DNA from: Erysipelothrix sp. HDW6A
GTDB taxonomy: Bacteria > Bacillota_I > Bacilli_A > Erysipelotrichales > Erysipelotrichaceae
NCBI RefSeq assembly: GCF_011400295.1
Contig: NZ_CP049859.1
Coordinates: 1-64,000, forward strand
Length of the DNA stretch: 64,000 bases
Direction: 5' to 3'
In this document: positions 7,531-16,214 of the stretch, one piece after another
Layout of the letters: each line of letters opens with the position of its first letter
How positions within the stretch are numbered: the stretch's first letter is position 1
Position numbers and translations under genes: made by a program
Notes under the pieces: model-generated
Seen by the model: only the letters and a program-made list of their open reading frames with translations
Told to the model about the DNA's origin: nothing
Database searches by the model: none

Positions 7531-8550
7531 TTATTCAAAAACTGGATTATGTGCATCAAGAATTTCTAATGGATCAACAACCCCTCCATTGTGTCTTGTT
7601 TCTAAATGAAGATGACATCCAAACGAATACCCTTCGTTTCCAACAATTCCCATAAATTGACCCTTCTTAATTGCGTCTCCTACTCGATGAGGTACTGGTT
7701 GCTGGAAGTGAAGATAGCGATACTGCATATCTCCATTTTCCCAGAATATGTAATTTCCTCTTAAGTTATCCCAGTTACCTACTTGAGTAACAACACCATC
7801 ATCCATCGCATAAGCATTCACACCACACGGAGCTTGTATATCTAAACCGTTGTGCATCTCAGGTACTCCACTAGGATAATAAATGCCAATGCTATCTCCA
7901 ACGCCATATTTTTGTCTGAAAGGATATAAAAGCTTTCCCTTATATTTATCAATAATTTCTTGAGGAATGCTTGAGTTTACATCCACACTTCCGACACGCT
8001 CAATAATTTGAACGATTGCTGAAGTATCAACGTCACTTAACTTTGATTTGAAAGGCTCATGTTTTTTTAAGTTGTCTACATAAAGACTCAGTTCATTAAG
8101 TCCTACTTCTTCAATGACACTTTCATTCCCTTCATCATCAACTACCGTCTTACTGACTCGTGTTAGTGACGCTTCTATCATCCTGTCCAAAAGGTCATCA
8201 TTCATATCTTCAAATTCTATTCCTGTAATGAGTTGAATTACTACAAGTTGATGAAGTGGAATGGGTTCTTCTGCATTATCGATTTTCGATGTATAAACTT
8301 GTTTAATCTGTGTTTGAGTTTCAGAATTACTAATTGCAGATTGTATGATGACTACTAACTGATCGGCATCCGTTTCACCATCACCAAACAAAAAAGTACC
8401 AATACCATCAAAGAAATCTGATACTGCTTGTACTGGTACTGCAACAACTGTACCAATTGCAAAAATTGGTACAGCAAACATCAAGAGTGATAATGCAGCA
8501 GAGATTCCCCACATCATCACTTTCTTCTTGAATTTATGCTCAATATTCAT
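7531..8550 (-). CDS. Membrane-anchored M23 peptidase of the transfer apparatus
   Basis: A 339-aa protein. The start at 8550 (MNIEHKFKKK) overlaps the VirB4 stop, giving coupling. One membrane segment lies at about residues 12-42. A helical linker follows, then a C-terminal LytM/M23 domain with its zinc ligands visible: His233 and Asp237 in HNGLD, and His313-Leu-His315. In conjugation systems a wall hydrolase (VirB1, PrgK or TcpG type) opens peptidoglycan for the channel. Position next to VirB4 supports that role. Confidence 0.85.
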   Translation of the reverse strand: MNIEHKFKKKVMMWGISAALSLLMFAVPIFAIGTVVAVPVQAVSDFFDGIGTFLFGDGETDADQLVVIIQSAISNSETQTQIKQVYTSKIDNAEEPIPLHQLVVIQLITGIEFEDMNDDLLDRMIEASLTRVSKTVVDDEGNESVIEEVGLNELSLYVDNLKKHEPFKSKLSDVDTSAIVQIIERVGSVDVNSSIPQEIIDKYKGKLLYPFRQKYGVGDSIGIYYPSGVPEMHNGLDIQAPCGVNAYAMDDGVVTQVGNWDNLRGNYIFWENGDMQYRYLHFQQPVPHRVGDAIKKGQFMGIVGNEGYSFGCHLHLETRHNGGVVDPLEILDAHNPVFE

Positions 8551-10384
8551 TTTGAATAGCCGACAGTTCTTTCTCAGTAGCAATTGTTGTCATTAGGATA
8601 CGGCGATCACCATAAGCAAACAATGAATCTCCTTGTCCGAATGCTTTTATACGTTCTTGTTCGGTTGGATTTAATTCCATAAGGTGACTTAAGCTTGTTA
8701 CTGCTCCATGATTGAGTTTCTTGATAATCTTATAACATGAGTTATTGAGTATGGCTTTACCATGAACTCGAAGAGCTACGCCTTCAATCATGACATCACT
8801 ATCTAGTTCTTCAGGTTCTTGTGTTGCAATGACTGTAATATTTGTATACTTACGACTACGGCGATAGAATGTGGCAACTTCTTCTGCATTTCGTCCTTTT
8901 AATAAGAAGTGGTGAGCTTCATCAATAATAAAAATACTTGGTATTGTATCATCAAGACACAAGCTCCAGGCATATCTAAACATGATAAAGTTCATTGCAT
9001 CTGACAATCCACTTGCTTTCTCAGCAAATGTTTTAGCACCAAAGGATAACATTCCATTTTTTACATCTTCAATGTTAAAAGTAGTATGTCCATTAAAGTA
9101 GAATCGGTCTGTTGTAACCATCGAATCAAGTTTGCGTAAAAGTTCTCTTAATGTATCATAATCAACTCGATATGATTCATCGTCTTTGATTTCTTCAATA
9201 CGCAGTTCAATTTCATCAATTAAATCCTGTACAATTGGAAAATCTGTACTTTTTAATTCTTTAAAGCTTTTATCAAATGTTATGCCTTTTCGTTCATACA
9301 TTTTGATAATAATACGGTCTACAATATCAAGCATACTTTCAGTTACTTCTTTTTTGTAAAGTGTTAATACCGTTTTAAACTCATGAATTGCTGCATAGAT
9401 AGCAAGCTCTGTATCGTATGGATCAACATCTTCTCCTTCTTCAGAAGAGATAGGTTTTAGATCAAAGACATTGATACGAGCATTACGTGTTCCCCAGCGT
9501 ATATATTTACCATTATACTTTTCTGTTAGGTAACGGTTTTTATTCTCAGGATCAAGCCAGACAATACGCCACTTTTCACGGATTGCATGACGAACGATAA
9601 GACCTACGTCTGTTGTTTTCCCTGAACCCGAACCACCAAATACAACGATGTTGTTATTGAGTCGTCCATCGGCTATCGCTGTTTTTCTGTCTTCATGGTA
9701 AAGAAGTGGATTGAACATAACAATCCCCGATTGATTCAATTCTCGTCCATACAAGAATCCATGTGTATCCTTCAGAGTTTGAAACGTATAAGGGAAAAGT
9801 CCAGCCACACTTGTTGAAGGTGTTACAACACCATAATTTTCTTTCATTACAGTTGGGATATCATCATCCATAAAAAGTGGTGTCGTATTCTTCATCAGTT
9901 CAGCCTGTACGCTGTGAAGAGTGACAGTTTTAAATCCTTCTTGAAGTAAGGACTCCTTAAAGTCACTTACCTCTTGGTCGAGTTCTTTTTTAGTGTTTGC
10001 TGCAATTGAATAGACCATTGTCACGTTATGAGATTTATCATGTGAGTATGCAATCTCATCAATAAAGTCTCTAAGTGAGTTAATCTCAATTTCAAGACGT
10101 TTCGCTTCACTATCATCCCGTGTTTCTTTATAAGCTTTACGTTTTGATTTTAATTCTTTACGAAGTGCTTTAGTGATATTCACCCGATGTCGCTCAGTAA
10201 TCATAAAGAGCTTAACGTTTTGGTTACTACAATAAAGCGACAACATCCCTAAGTCAAAATCTGTTGGTAATCCCACTACAAGTAGGTTACGAATATAACG
10301 ATCACCTAAAACATAATAATCATCTTTAATGTTGAGGTTTGTAGGTGCTAATCGGCTTTTTTCATAAATATTTTTTAGACTCAT
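8540..10384 (-). CDS. virB4: VirB4-family conjugation ATPase
   Basis: A 614-aa protein. Walker A GGSGSGKTT is at residues 250-258 and Walker B IFIIDEAHH at 484-492. The N-terminal 200 residues contain the alpha/beta domain typical of VirB4. It energises assembly of the type IV secretion channel at the inner face of the membrane. It is shorter than many VirB4 proteins, and the preceding gene looks like an additional N-terminal-type domain. Its start (MSLKNIYEKS) overlaps the stop of the 10381-11121 gene by four bases. Confidence 0.92.
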   Translation of the reverse strand: MSLKNIYEKSRLAPTNLNIKDDYYVLGDRYIRNLLVVGLPTDFDLGMLSLYCSNQNVKLFMITERHRVNITKALRKELKSKRKAYKETRDDSEAKRLEIEINSLRDFIDEIAYSHDKSHNVTMVYSIAANTKKELDQEVSDFKESLLQEGFKTVTLHSVQAELMKNTTPLFMDDDIPTVMKENYGVVTPSTSVAGLFPYTFQTLKDTHGFLYGRELNQSGIVMFNPLLYHEDRKTAIADGRLNNNIVVFGGSGSGKTTDVGLIVRHAIREKWRIVWLDPENKNRYLTEKYNGKYIRWGTRNARINVFDLKPISSEEGEDVDPYDTELAIYAAIHEFKTVLTLYKKEVTESMLDIVDRIIIKMYERKGITFDKSFKELKSTDFPIVQDLIDEIELRIEEIKDDESYRVDYDTLRELLRKLDSMVTTDRFYFNGHTTFNIEDVKNGMLSFGAKTFAEKASGLSDAMNFIMFRYAWSLCLDDTIPSIFIIDEAHHFLLKGRNAEEVATFYRRSRKYTNITVIATQEPEELDSDVMIEGVALRVHGKAILNNSCYKIIKKLNHGAVTSLSHLMELNPTEQERIKAFGQGDSLFAYGDRRILMTTIATEKELSAIQNEY

Positions 10385-11121
10385 GCTTGCACCTCACTTT
10401 CATTCTCATTTTGTTCTTGTCCTTCATTCCATTTAACTTCCATATCTTTTGAACTGAGTTTATCATCCGAAAATTTACTAATGTTTTCATCGTTAAGAAT
10501 CTCAAATGCACCATGTCCGAACAAGAAATCATTAATCATTTGGTTTTCAAATATATATGCAGTATAGTTTTCATAATCAATACGGTTCAAAGTTGTAGTA
10601 TTAAATCCCGCATGTTCAAATTGATACTGTAATTGTTCATACCGTTCATTAACCTTTTTCATACTTGACTCTTGAATGGTTATAAAAAACTCTAATTCAT
10701 ACCATGAAGCAATGAATAAGAGCATTTTGTTGATATCATCTTGTAAGGGTTCTCGAATGCTTTCATCTTGTTCGTGTTCAAGTTTACGAGCAATATACGT
10801 TAATTCATGGTCTAAGTTTACTGGGTTAAAAACAAATGAATGGTACAACTTAAAAGGAAGTGTATTGTATACGTTTCTAAGTCTACCTACTCGCATCTGT
10901 TGTACGTGTTTGGGTTCAATAAAGATATTAATTGGTTGTAGCTTTATTCCCTTCACGTATTTCTCTTTACTACCATGTTTCAATACAATATGATCGCTTT
11001 CAATTGACTCTACTTGCATCCACTTTAAAGTTGAAGCTACATTTTTCTTAAGACGCTTCGCATCTTTTACTTGTCGCTTAACTGTTTTAGGTTTAGACTC
11101 CCAGGTTATTTTAAGCCCCAT
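10381..11121 (-). CDS. VirB4 N-terminal-domain-like conjugation protein
   Basis: A 246-aa protein with no P-loop. The start at 11121 (MGLKITWE) is chosen because GAGGTGATGTTA precedes it; reading from the palindrome would add an artefactual MSKFAH. The region LQPINIFIEPKHVQQM-R-LRNVYNTLP and the following long helices resemble the N-terminal domain of VirB4/TraC proteins. Together with the short downstream VirB4 it may be a split or duplicated VirB4 front half. The resemblance is weak and judged by eye. Confidence 0.5.
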   Translation of the reverse strand: MGLKITWESKPKTVKRQVKDAKRLKKNVASTLKWMQVESIESDHIVLKHGSKEKYVKGIKLQPINIFIEPKHVQQMRVGRLRNVYNTLPFKLYHSFVFNPVNLDHELTYIARKLEHEQDESIREPLQDDINKMLLFIASWYELEFFITIQESSMKKVNERYEQLQYQFEHAGFNTTTLNRIDYENYTAYIFENQMINDFLFGHGAFEILNDENISKFSDDKLSSKDMEVKWNEGQEQNENESEVQA

Positions 11122-11142
11122 TAACATCACCTCTTTCATCAA

Positions 11143-11160
11143 GTGAGCAAATTTGCTCAC
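11143..11160. promoter_or_regulatory. Dispersed palindrome, copy 6 (perfect)
   Basis: 21 bases upstream of the start at 11121, three bases from the stop of the VirB3-like gene. Confidence 0.9.
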
Positions 11161-11162
11161 GC

Positions 11163-11495
11163 TTATTCATCGTCATCATCGTATTGGATTCCTTCCCACA
11201 TATATTTTCTTTGTGTCTTCTTAAATCGTTTTTTAATTAGAAAATAATATAAGGCATTGTGATACCCACTTTTAGGGGTTGTAAAGAAAAATGCAAGTGC
11301 TACTGGAAGTAATGCTAAGATTACAAACAACATGAGTAACATTGGGTTTACAAGACCAATTAGAGCTTGTCCTATAAAGATAATAAGAATAACTGAAACT
11401 ATCATCGACACTAATAAGTAAACCAGCTCACGAGCTTTAAAACGCCCTAAAATAAGACTTCCTTGTTTAAAGTTATCAGGATTATAAAACCTCAT
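11163..11495 (-). CDS. PrgI/VirB3-like membrane protein
   Basis: A 110-aa protein with two adjacent membrane helices (about residues 25-48 and 52-72) and a basic, then acidic C-terminus (KKRFKK...DDDDE). Size, topology and position between VirB6-like and VirB4 match PrgI/VirB3 components of Firmicutes type IV secretion. AAGGGGGTGAATAG precedes the start. It is three bases from the upstream gene's stop. Confidence 0.75.
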   Translation of the reverse strand: MRFYNPDNFKQGSLILGRFKARELVYLLVSMIVSVILIIFIGQALIGLVNPMLLMLFVILALLPVALAFFFTTPKSGYHNALYYFLIKKRFKKTQRKYMWEGIQYDDDDE

Positions 11496-11498
11496 TTT

Positions 11499-13391
11499 CT
11501 ATTCACCCCCTTGTTGGTAATCTTCAGGCACACTTGCTAAGTTCTTTAACGCTCTTGCAGTACGTGCAGGCATTGATCGTTGAAGACGATTCACTGACGA
11601 TTGATATACGTGCCTTCCTGAATTAGAAGCAACACGTGCAAATTTACTACCCTTAGTGCTGTAAGCTTTTTGTGCATAGCGATCCGCAAAACTACCTTGT
11701 CTTGAAAACCTTTGACTTTGAGAGCCTTGCGAACCAGCATGTGATTGTTGTTGTGTTGACTGGGCATTTGTTCTTTCTTGTTGGAAATTATTACTTTGCG
11801 CTTTTTCACTTTGTCCTTTTAAAGAGTCAGATTGACTTGCACTAGTAAATTGTGCCTTGCCTTGAGCCTGTTGATTCATATTAAGACCTTGTGTTGTTTC
11901 TGCATTTGACCGTGCTTCTGCACTTGAGAAAGATTTTTCTTGTTTCATTCCTTCTCCTTGTGGTCTATTTGCATTGCCTTGAGCTTCGTTTCCTAAATCT
12001 TTTACATCAATATTTTCTCTGTTTGTTGATGACGATCCATCGGTAAAGGCATCATTACGGTTTTCTTGATGTCGTTCATCTCTACCACCAGAGAATTCAT
12101 TTGAAGATTGTGATTGCATTGTTGCATCACTTTGACTATCTCCAAATTCATATCCTGACATTTGCTTGTTGGAATCATTGAACTGAGAACTTGAGCCATC
12201 GATGTTTGAAGCATTTGAAAACATTCTCGAATTGTTTCCATTTTTACGTGCTTCATTTCCTTTAAATCCTTGTTTACTTGAAGAATTATTTATACTGTTT
12301 TGTGAGTTCATAGAACCCATTGATTCTCCACCTAGTAAACGCCCCGTTCCATATCCTACAGCTGCACCTGCAAGGGTTGCAGCGTTTGATAATCCTCTAC
12401 CAATCGCACCACCTTTACCGCCTCCACGTCCACCCATTCCACGAGTTGCTTGTCGTAAGGTTGCGAGTTGCTGAAGCGTTCCTTGTGTCCCTGTTTCTCC
12501 ACCAATAATGCTACTAATTTCTGACACGCCACCTAGAATCGCAAACAAACCTCCAATAAAAGCTATAATTGCAGCGAAAGCACCTTGCGAACGAAGCCAA
12601 GGTGATGACGAAGCAACTAGTACAAAGTTCAACAGTAAAACTTGTACGAAGTTTGATAAGACATTACTCAATACTAATTTTTGCCATCGAGTAAAACTTG
12701 TATCATCTGGATTGATGAGTGCAGAAATCGGTAACGGGCTAATCAGCACTAACATTGCTATCGAGAAAATTCGTTTCCCAACATCAACACCTATTAAGAG
12801 AATGAAGACTGCCGCAACGCCACCCATAATTAAGGCAATGAATAAATCACCCATTGAGTTAAAGAATTTATAGTCTTTGTCACCTTCACCACTTGTATTG
12901 ATATCGACATCTGAAAGTTTGTATTCTTTCATGATTGTTACAGTTTCGCCATTAACAATTGTCTCTGCTTTTTCATCAAGTAACGAAGATATAATAATGG
13001 TCGATGGTACATGATTACCTTTAAAGCCGAAAGTTGTTCCCATATTAGTGACTGCTGCACTTCCAGCTGCTGTAAGAGTTTTAACACCATAAGGCATAAA
13101 CGCTATCGCAAGGCTTACCATAAGGACTCGTGTAAGGATTTTAATAACATCGATTTTATCCTGGTATTCTGTATCATAGAAATACTTGAACACAAGTATT
13201 AGCATTCTAAGCGTAGCAAAGCTACCAATAAGCATGGATAATGCTCCCCACCACTGCCATAGTGTTGAGAAGTTACCAACATCAAGAGAGGCAACATTCA
13301 TGCTAATGCCGTATACCCAATCTGATAGTTGAAGCACAGCCCACACAATTCCCCATATAAACATACGGATCACATCCGTAATGAGTTTCAT
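11499..13391 (-). CDS. VirB6/TrbL-like channel protein
   Basis: A 630-aa protein. The first 300 residues have about six to eight membrane segments, with a conserved-looking block around RIFSIAMLVLISPLPISALI. Then comes a glycine-rich stretch and about 270 residues very rich in Ser, Gln, Asn and Gly, predicted to be disordered. This fits VirB6/PrgH/TrbL proteins, which form the inner-membrane channel and often carry long soluble tails. GGGAGTGACACT precedes the ATG at 13391. Confidence 0.85.
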   Translation of the reverse strand: MKLITDVIRMFIWGIVWAVLQLSDWVYGISMNVASLDVGNFSTLWQWWGALSMLIGSFATLRMLILVFKYFYDTEYQDKIDVIKILTRVLMVSLAIAFMPYGVKTLTAAGSAAVTNMGTTFGFKGNHVPSTIIISSLLDEKAETIVNGETVTIMKEYKLSDVDINTSGEGDKDYKFFNSMGDLFIALIMGGVAAVFILLIGVDVGKRIFSIAMLVLISPLPISALINPDDTSFTRWQKLVLSNVLSNFVQVLLLNFVLVASSSPWLRSQGAFAAIIAFIGGLFAILGGVSEISSIIGGETGTQGTLQQLATLRQATRGMGGRGGGKGGAIGRGLSNAATLAGAAVGYGTGRLLGGESMGSMNSQNSINNSSSKQGFKGNEARKNGNNSRMFSNASNIDGSSSQFNDSNKQMSGYEFGDSQSDATMQSQSSNEFSGGRDERHQENRNDAFTDGSSSTNRENIDVKDLGNEAQGNANRPQGEGMKQEKSFSSAEARSNAETTQGLNMNQQAQGKAQFTSASQSDSLKGQSEKAQSNNFQQERTNAQSTQQQSHAGSQGSQSQRFSRQGSFADRYAQKAYSTKGSKFARVASNSGRHVYQSSVNRLQRSMPARTARALKNLASVPEDYQQGGE

Positions 13392-13418
13392 AGTGTCACT
13401 CCCTTCTTAATAAAAATA

Positions 13419-13436
13419 GTGAGCAAATTTGCTCAC
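13419..13436. promoter_or_regulatory. Dispersed palindrome, copy 7 (perfect)
   Basis: Touches the stop of the pilin-like gene and lies 27 bases upstream of the VirB6-like start. Confidence 0.9.
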
Positions 13437-13825
13437 TATACAACATTGAAGATTTTAAGAACCAGTGCAACACTTTGTGCAAGACCTGCGATCATTCCAG
13501 TTTTTACTATCTTTCCAATTAAATCAAACTCTTCTTTTTGTTCTTCACTCTTAAAGAAGTTTTTTAAAGCCATAATTCCTATCCCAATTGCAGCGGATGC
13601 TGGAATCGCATAAAGAATACCATCTTTAATTGGGTTTATAAAAGAATCGATAAGGTCTTTAAAAGCCTGCCCATTTACTCCTGAATTTTGTTCTTCTTCT
13701 GCAAAGACACTAAACATTGAAGCATGAAGTCCTACAAGAATAAGACTTGTGCGAATTGCTAAAACTTGCTTCTTTTCATTCATTATTTGAATGAATGACT
13801 GCCATTTAATTCTTAATTGTTTCAT
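13436..13825 (-). CDS. VirB2-like pilin candidate
   Basis: A 129-aa protein. The start at 13825 (MKQLRIKWQS) follows AAGGAGAGAAAAAAAT. A signal-like hydrophobic segment ends at VFAEE around residue 44. Two further membrane helices (about 68-88 and 107-128) are separated by a short charged loop (KSEEQKEE). Cleaved signal plus two helices, just upstream of VirB6, is the layout of VirB2/TrbC pilins. Sequence similarity was not tested. Confidence 0.65.
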   Translation of the reverse strand: MKQLRIKWQSFIQIMNEKKQVLAIRTSLILVGLHASMFSVFAEEEQNSGVNGQAFKDLIDSFINPIKDGILYAIPASAAIGIGIMALKNFFKSEEQKEEFDLIGKIVKTGMIAGLAQSVALVLKIFNVV

Positions 13826-13849
13826 ATTTTTTTCTCTCCTTAAGATAGT

Positions 13850-13867
13850 GTGAGCAAATTTGCTCAC
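13850..13867. promoter_or_regulatory. Dispersed palindrome, copy 8 (perfect)
   Basis: 24 bases upstream of the start at 13825; its translation yields a false MSKFAH start. Confidence 0.9.
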
Positions 13868-13874
13868 GAATTCG

Positions 13875-14702
13875 TTATTGTATTGTTGCTCGCATTCCTA
13901 ATGAATAGCCATCGACGCTATCAATTGATGTACACGAGACTCCCCATCCCTTTGCATTGACTTCTTTTGCATACGCAAGGCACGCAGAATAGGCTGTATT
14001 CAAGTTATAACCATCAGAATGTAAGAAGTCTTTGTTGGATGGTTTTGCTCCTTGTGAGGGCTTCTGTGTGCTTGGTGCAGGTACAGGACTTGTACTTGAC
14101 TGTCCACCGTGTCCTTGAACATATACTGTTTCTTTTTCTATAACAGTTACAACCTCTTTCTCTTTTGGTTTAACATTTACTACCAAAGACTTTTCAGCTT
14201 CGTTGTTGGATGAATCTTTAGCCAAAATTTTAACGTGATACTCTCCTGCTTGATGGATATCAAAAGCACCATCGAGTCCTACATAAAAATCCTTATCGTA
14301 GTTGTCAGTGACCTTAATGACATCGAGAAGTTTAAAATATTCATTGCCTTCTTCTACACTAATACTGTCTTGGTCGAAATGAATGGATGGTGCAGTTGTA
14401 TCAACAAGTTGAAAAGTCTTTTCTGTTTGAATTCCATCCAACTCATAAATCACAGTTTTCTCACCAACAGATTCCATATCAACTACTGAACAATGCACTA
14501 CATTACCATTTGATAGTAAAGTATTGTTCTTACTTTCAAGTTCATCAACGGGCTTACCATTGACACGGATTACTAACTCACATGTGTTTTTAACCTTATG
14601 AACTTCAAATGTGTCAGTATCAAATTCAATTTCCAGATTCTTTCTCTGAGAACAGCCACTGAGTAGCATCAGAACTAAAAGAACACTAAGACTCCTTTTC
14701 AT
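13875..14702 (-). CDS. Lipoprotein with Ig-like domain
   Basis: A 275-aa protein. The signal peptide has lipobox LLSGC (Cys17). Residues 105-180 hold an Ig-like/DUF5011-type domain (DTTAPSI..., VTDNYDKD, AGEYHVKILAKDSSNNEAE). A Pro/Ser/Gln linker follows, then a C-terminal 55-residue domain with two cysteines. The domain plan resembles the membrane-anchored protein at 22714-23907. It is probably surface exposed and associated with the transfer machinery. Confidence 0.75.
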   Translation of the reverse strand: MKRSLSVLLVLMLLSGCSQRKNLEIEFDTDTFEVHKVKNTCELVIRVNGKPVDELESKNNTLLSNGNVVHCSVVDMESVGEKTVIYELDGIQTEKTFQLVDTTAPSIHFDQDSISVEEGNEYFKLLDVIKVTDNYDKDFYVGLDGAFDIHQAGEYHVKILAKDSSNNEAEKSLVVNVKPKEKEVVTVIEKETVYVQGHGGQSSTSPVPAPSTQKPSQGAKPSNKDFLHSDGYNLNTAYSACLAYAKEVNAKGWGVSCTSIDSVDGYSLGMRATIQ

Positions 14703-14718
14703 TTCATCACATCCCTTC

Positions 14719-14736
14719 GTGAGTAAATTTGCTCAC
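14719..14736. promoter_or_regulatory. Dispersed palindrome, copy 9 (one change)
   Basis: GTGAGTAAATTTGCTCAC, 16 bases upstream of the start at 14702. The change would break a base pair in the mRNA hairpin. Confidence 0.85.
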
Positions 14737-15137
14737 TACTTAAAGAAACCTGCTGCCTTTTCAATAAGGGTTGGTTTCTTAATTTCTTCTTTTTCTTCTT
14801 TGTTAGTTTCTGGATTGCTTGGTTTCTGTTCGTTTGTGTTAACATTCTTTAGATAGACGATACGATTACCTACAAAGCCTTGTTCAGTCATTTTGTCTTT
14901 TTTATAACTTTGGATTTCTCCCTCGACAAGAATCGTGTCACCTTTTTTCTTATACTTCGTAAGATTACGAGCAAGATTCCCATAAACAACAAATTCAACC
15001 CAGTCAACTCGTTCACGATTGCTCTTTCTCTCAACCGCTAACGTTGCAAATGAACACACATCATCTTCACCATCACCGTATTTAACAAGTTCGGGTGTAG
15101 CTGCTAAATTACCAATTATTTTTACATCATTTAACAT
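14736..15137 (-). CDS. ssb: Single-stranded DNA-binding protein
   Basis: A 133-aa OB-fold protein: MLNDVKIIGNLAATPEL, FATLAVERK, WVEFVVYGNLARNLTKYKKKGD, VEGEIQSY. It lacks the classical acidic SSB tip and ends KAAGFFK. Element-borne SSBs coat the transferred strand. Its start lies within the end of the 15127-15969 gene. Confidence 0.88.
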   Translation of the reverse strand: MLNDVKIIGNLAATPELVKYGDGEDDVCSFATLAVERKSNRERVDWVEFVVYGNLARNLTKYKKKGDTILVEGEIQSYKKDKMTEQGFVGNRIVYLKNVNTNEQKPSNPETNKEEKEEIKKPTLIEKAAGFFK

Positions 15138-15969
15138 GGTTTTCGTCCTCCCATTTTAGGTATGTTAAAATCTTCATTTCGTCTTCATTCAAATAGACTA
15201 CTTCATCTTCTTTTAGTTTCGATAAGTCCATTTTAGCTTGTTTCTCAAACTTCATTCTTAATGAATGAGGAAGAGACGCTTTACATTCAGTTCTTGTTAG
15301 GATGATGTCTTGTGTTAGTGGACTTGTAATAAACCGTTCCAATGAATCCCCTGTGCCATAGATCACAATTATTATATTGTGTTCCCTCATTGTTCTGATA
15401 AGAGATTGTAGCGTTTCCATAAGAGAATCATCAATGATGTTACTATCAACAATTAAAAAGCGTGACCCTGTAATGTTTGTTTTTAACCCGACAAGTAGAC
15501 TTACCAGCATGAATACTGTTCTTTCATCATTGTGCTTTATTTGACGATAATCTGATACATCTATTTCAAGACACTGAAGCTTCCCATTTAAGAACTGATG
15601 AATACCATCAATTAAAGGTTCATACGAACCTAAAGACGTTACAGTAGCTTTGGAAGTAGAAAAGCTATTAATTGTTTTTTGAGAAAACACCAACATTTTA
15701 TGATGAGAGCTATATCCTTTAACAATATTCTTTACAAAAGTGAATTGACTGTAAGCATCATCACCACTCACAAGTAGTGGTTCATTTTCCTCTCCAAGTT
15801 GAAGTAACAAAAGGTTTGAGTCATCTTTAAAGGCTAAGAGTCCATCATTTTTCATCCACTCTCTACTAATTTCAAGAGATTTATCAACTCGGCTTTCTGG
15901 TTTATTGACTCTTTTACTTAATGCTTGTTCGATGTAAAATACATCTTTTGCCTTTTTTAACTTTTTCAT
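15127..15969 (-). CDS. Degenerate ATPase-like protein
   Basis: A 280-aa protein with a RecA-like outline but a broken nucleotide site. The P-loop position reads LLVSGDDAYSQF instead of GxxGxGK(S/T), while a Walker B-like RFLIVDSN remains near residue 175. The late segment (IILTRTECKASLPHSL) also resembles DNA-pumping ATPases. It may be a structural partner of a coupling protein, or related to the small ATPase at 7046. It starts in the four-base overlap with the 48-aa gene upstream. Confidence 0.5.
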   Translation of the reverse strand: MKKLKKAKDVFYIEQALSKRVNKPESRVDKSLEISREWMKNDGLLAFKDDSNLLLLQLGEENEPLLVSGDDAYSQFTFVKNIVKGYSSHHKMLVFSQKTINSFSTSKATVTSLGSYEPLIDGIHQFLNGKLQCLEIDVSDYRQIKHNDERTVFMLVSLLVGLKTNITGSRFLIVDSNIIDDSLMETLQSLIRTMREHNIIIVIYGTGDSLERFITSPLTQDIILTRTECKASLPHSLRMKFEKQAKMDLSKLKEDEVVYLNEDEMKILTYLKWEDENHVK

Positions 15970-16112
15970 AAAACTCCTTCACAGTGCCGTGAGCAAATTT
16001 GCTCACGACTATTCATCATTATTTTTCTTTTTTTGTAGAGCTTATAAGCAATAACTGCACTTGCGATTACGATTACTGTTACTACTATTTCTAAAACACT
16101 TATATTAGGCAT
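15966..16112 (-). CDS. 48-aa single-span membrane protein
   Basis: The start at 16112 (MPNISVLEIVV) follows AGAAGGATAACAAT. One membrane segment (residues 6-24) is followed by a basic stretch. The last residues (REQICSRHCEGVL) are encoded by the palindrome and the next ribosome site, as in the 1049-1540 gene. Function unknown. Confidence 0.55.
   Translation of the reverse strand: MPNISVLEIVVTVIVIASAVIAYKLYKKRKIMMNSREQICSRHCEGVL
15989..16006. promoter_or_regulatory. Dispersed palindrome, copy 10 (perfect)
   Basis: Inside the 3' end of the 48-aa gene, 19 bases upstream of the start at 15969. Confidence 0.9.
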
Positions 16113-16145
16113 ATTGTTATCCTTCTTTCTTTTAAAGTAAAAGAC

Positions 16146-16163
16146 GTGAGCAGATTTGCTCAC
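16146..16163. promoter_or_regulatory. Dispersed palindrome, copy 11 (one change)
   Basis: GTGAGCAGATTTGCTCAC, 33 bases upstream of the start at 16112. Confidence 0.85.
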
Positions 16164-16188
16164 GCCTTATTATTGGTCGTTTGTTTTC

Positions 16189-16206
16189 GTGAGCAAATTT
16201 GCTCAC
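16189..16206. promoter_or_regulatory. Dispersed palindrome, copy 12 (perfect)
   Basis: Second copy in the same gap, 43 bases from copy 11 and just after the adhesin stop codon. This is the only closely spaced pair. Confidence 0.9.
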
Positions 16207-16214
16207 AAAAAACT

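Noticed and set aside
12002..12508. Alternate frames within the VirB6-like tail
   Set aside because: Produced by repetitive Ser/Gln/Asn codons; no ribosome site or family.
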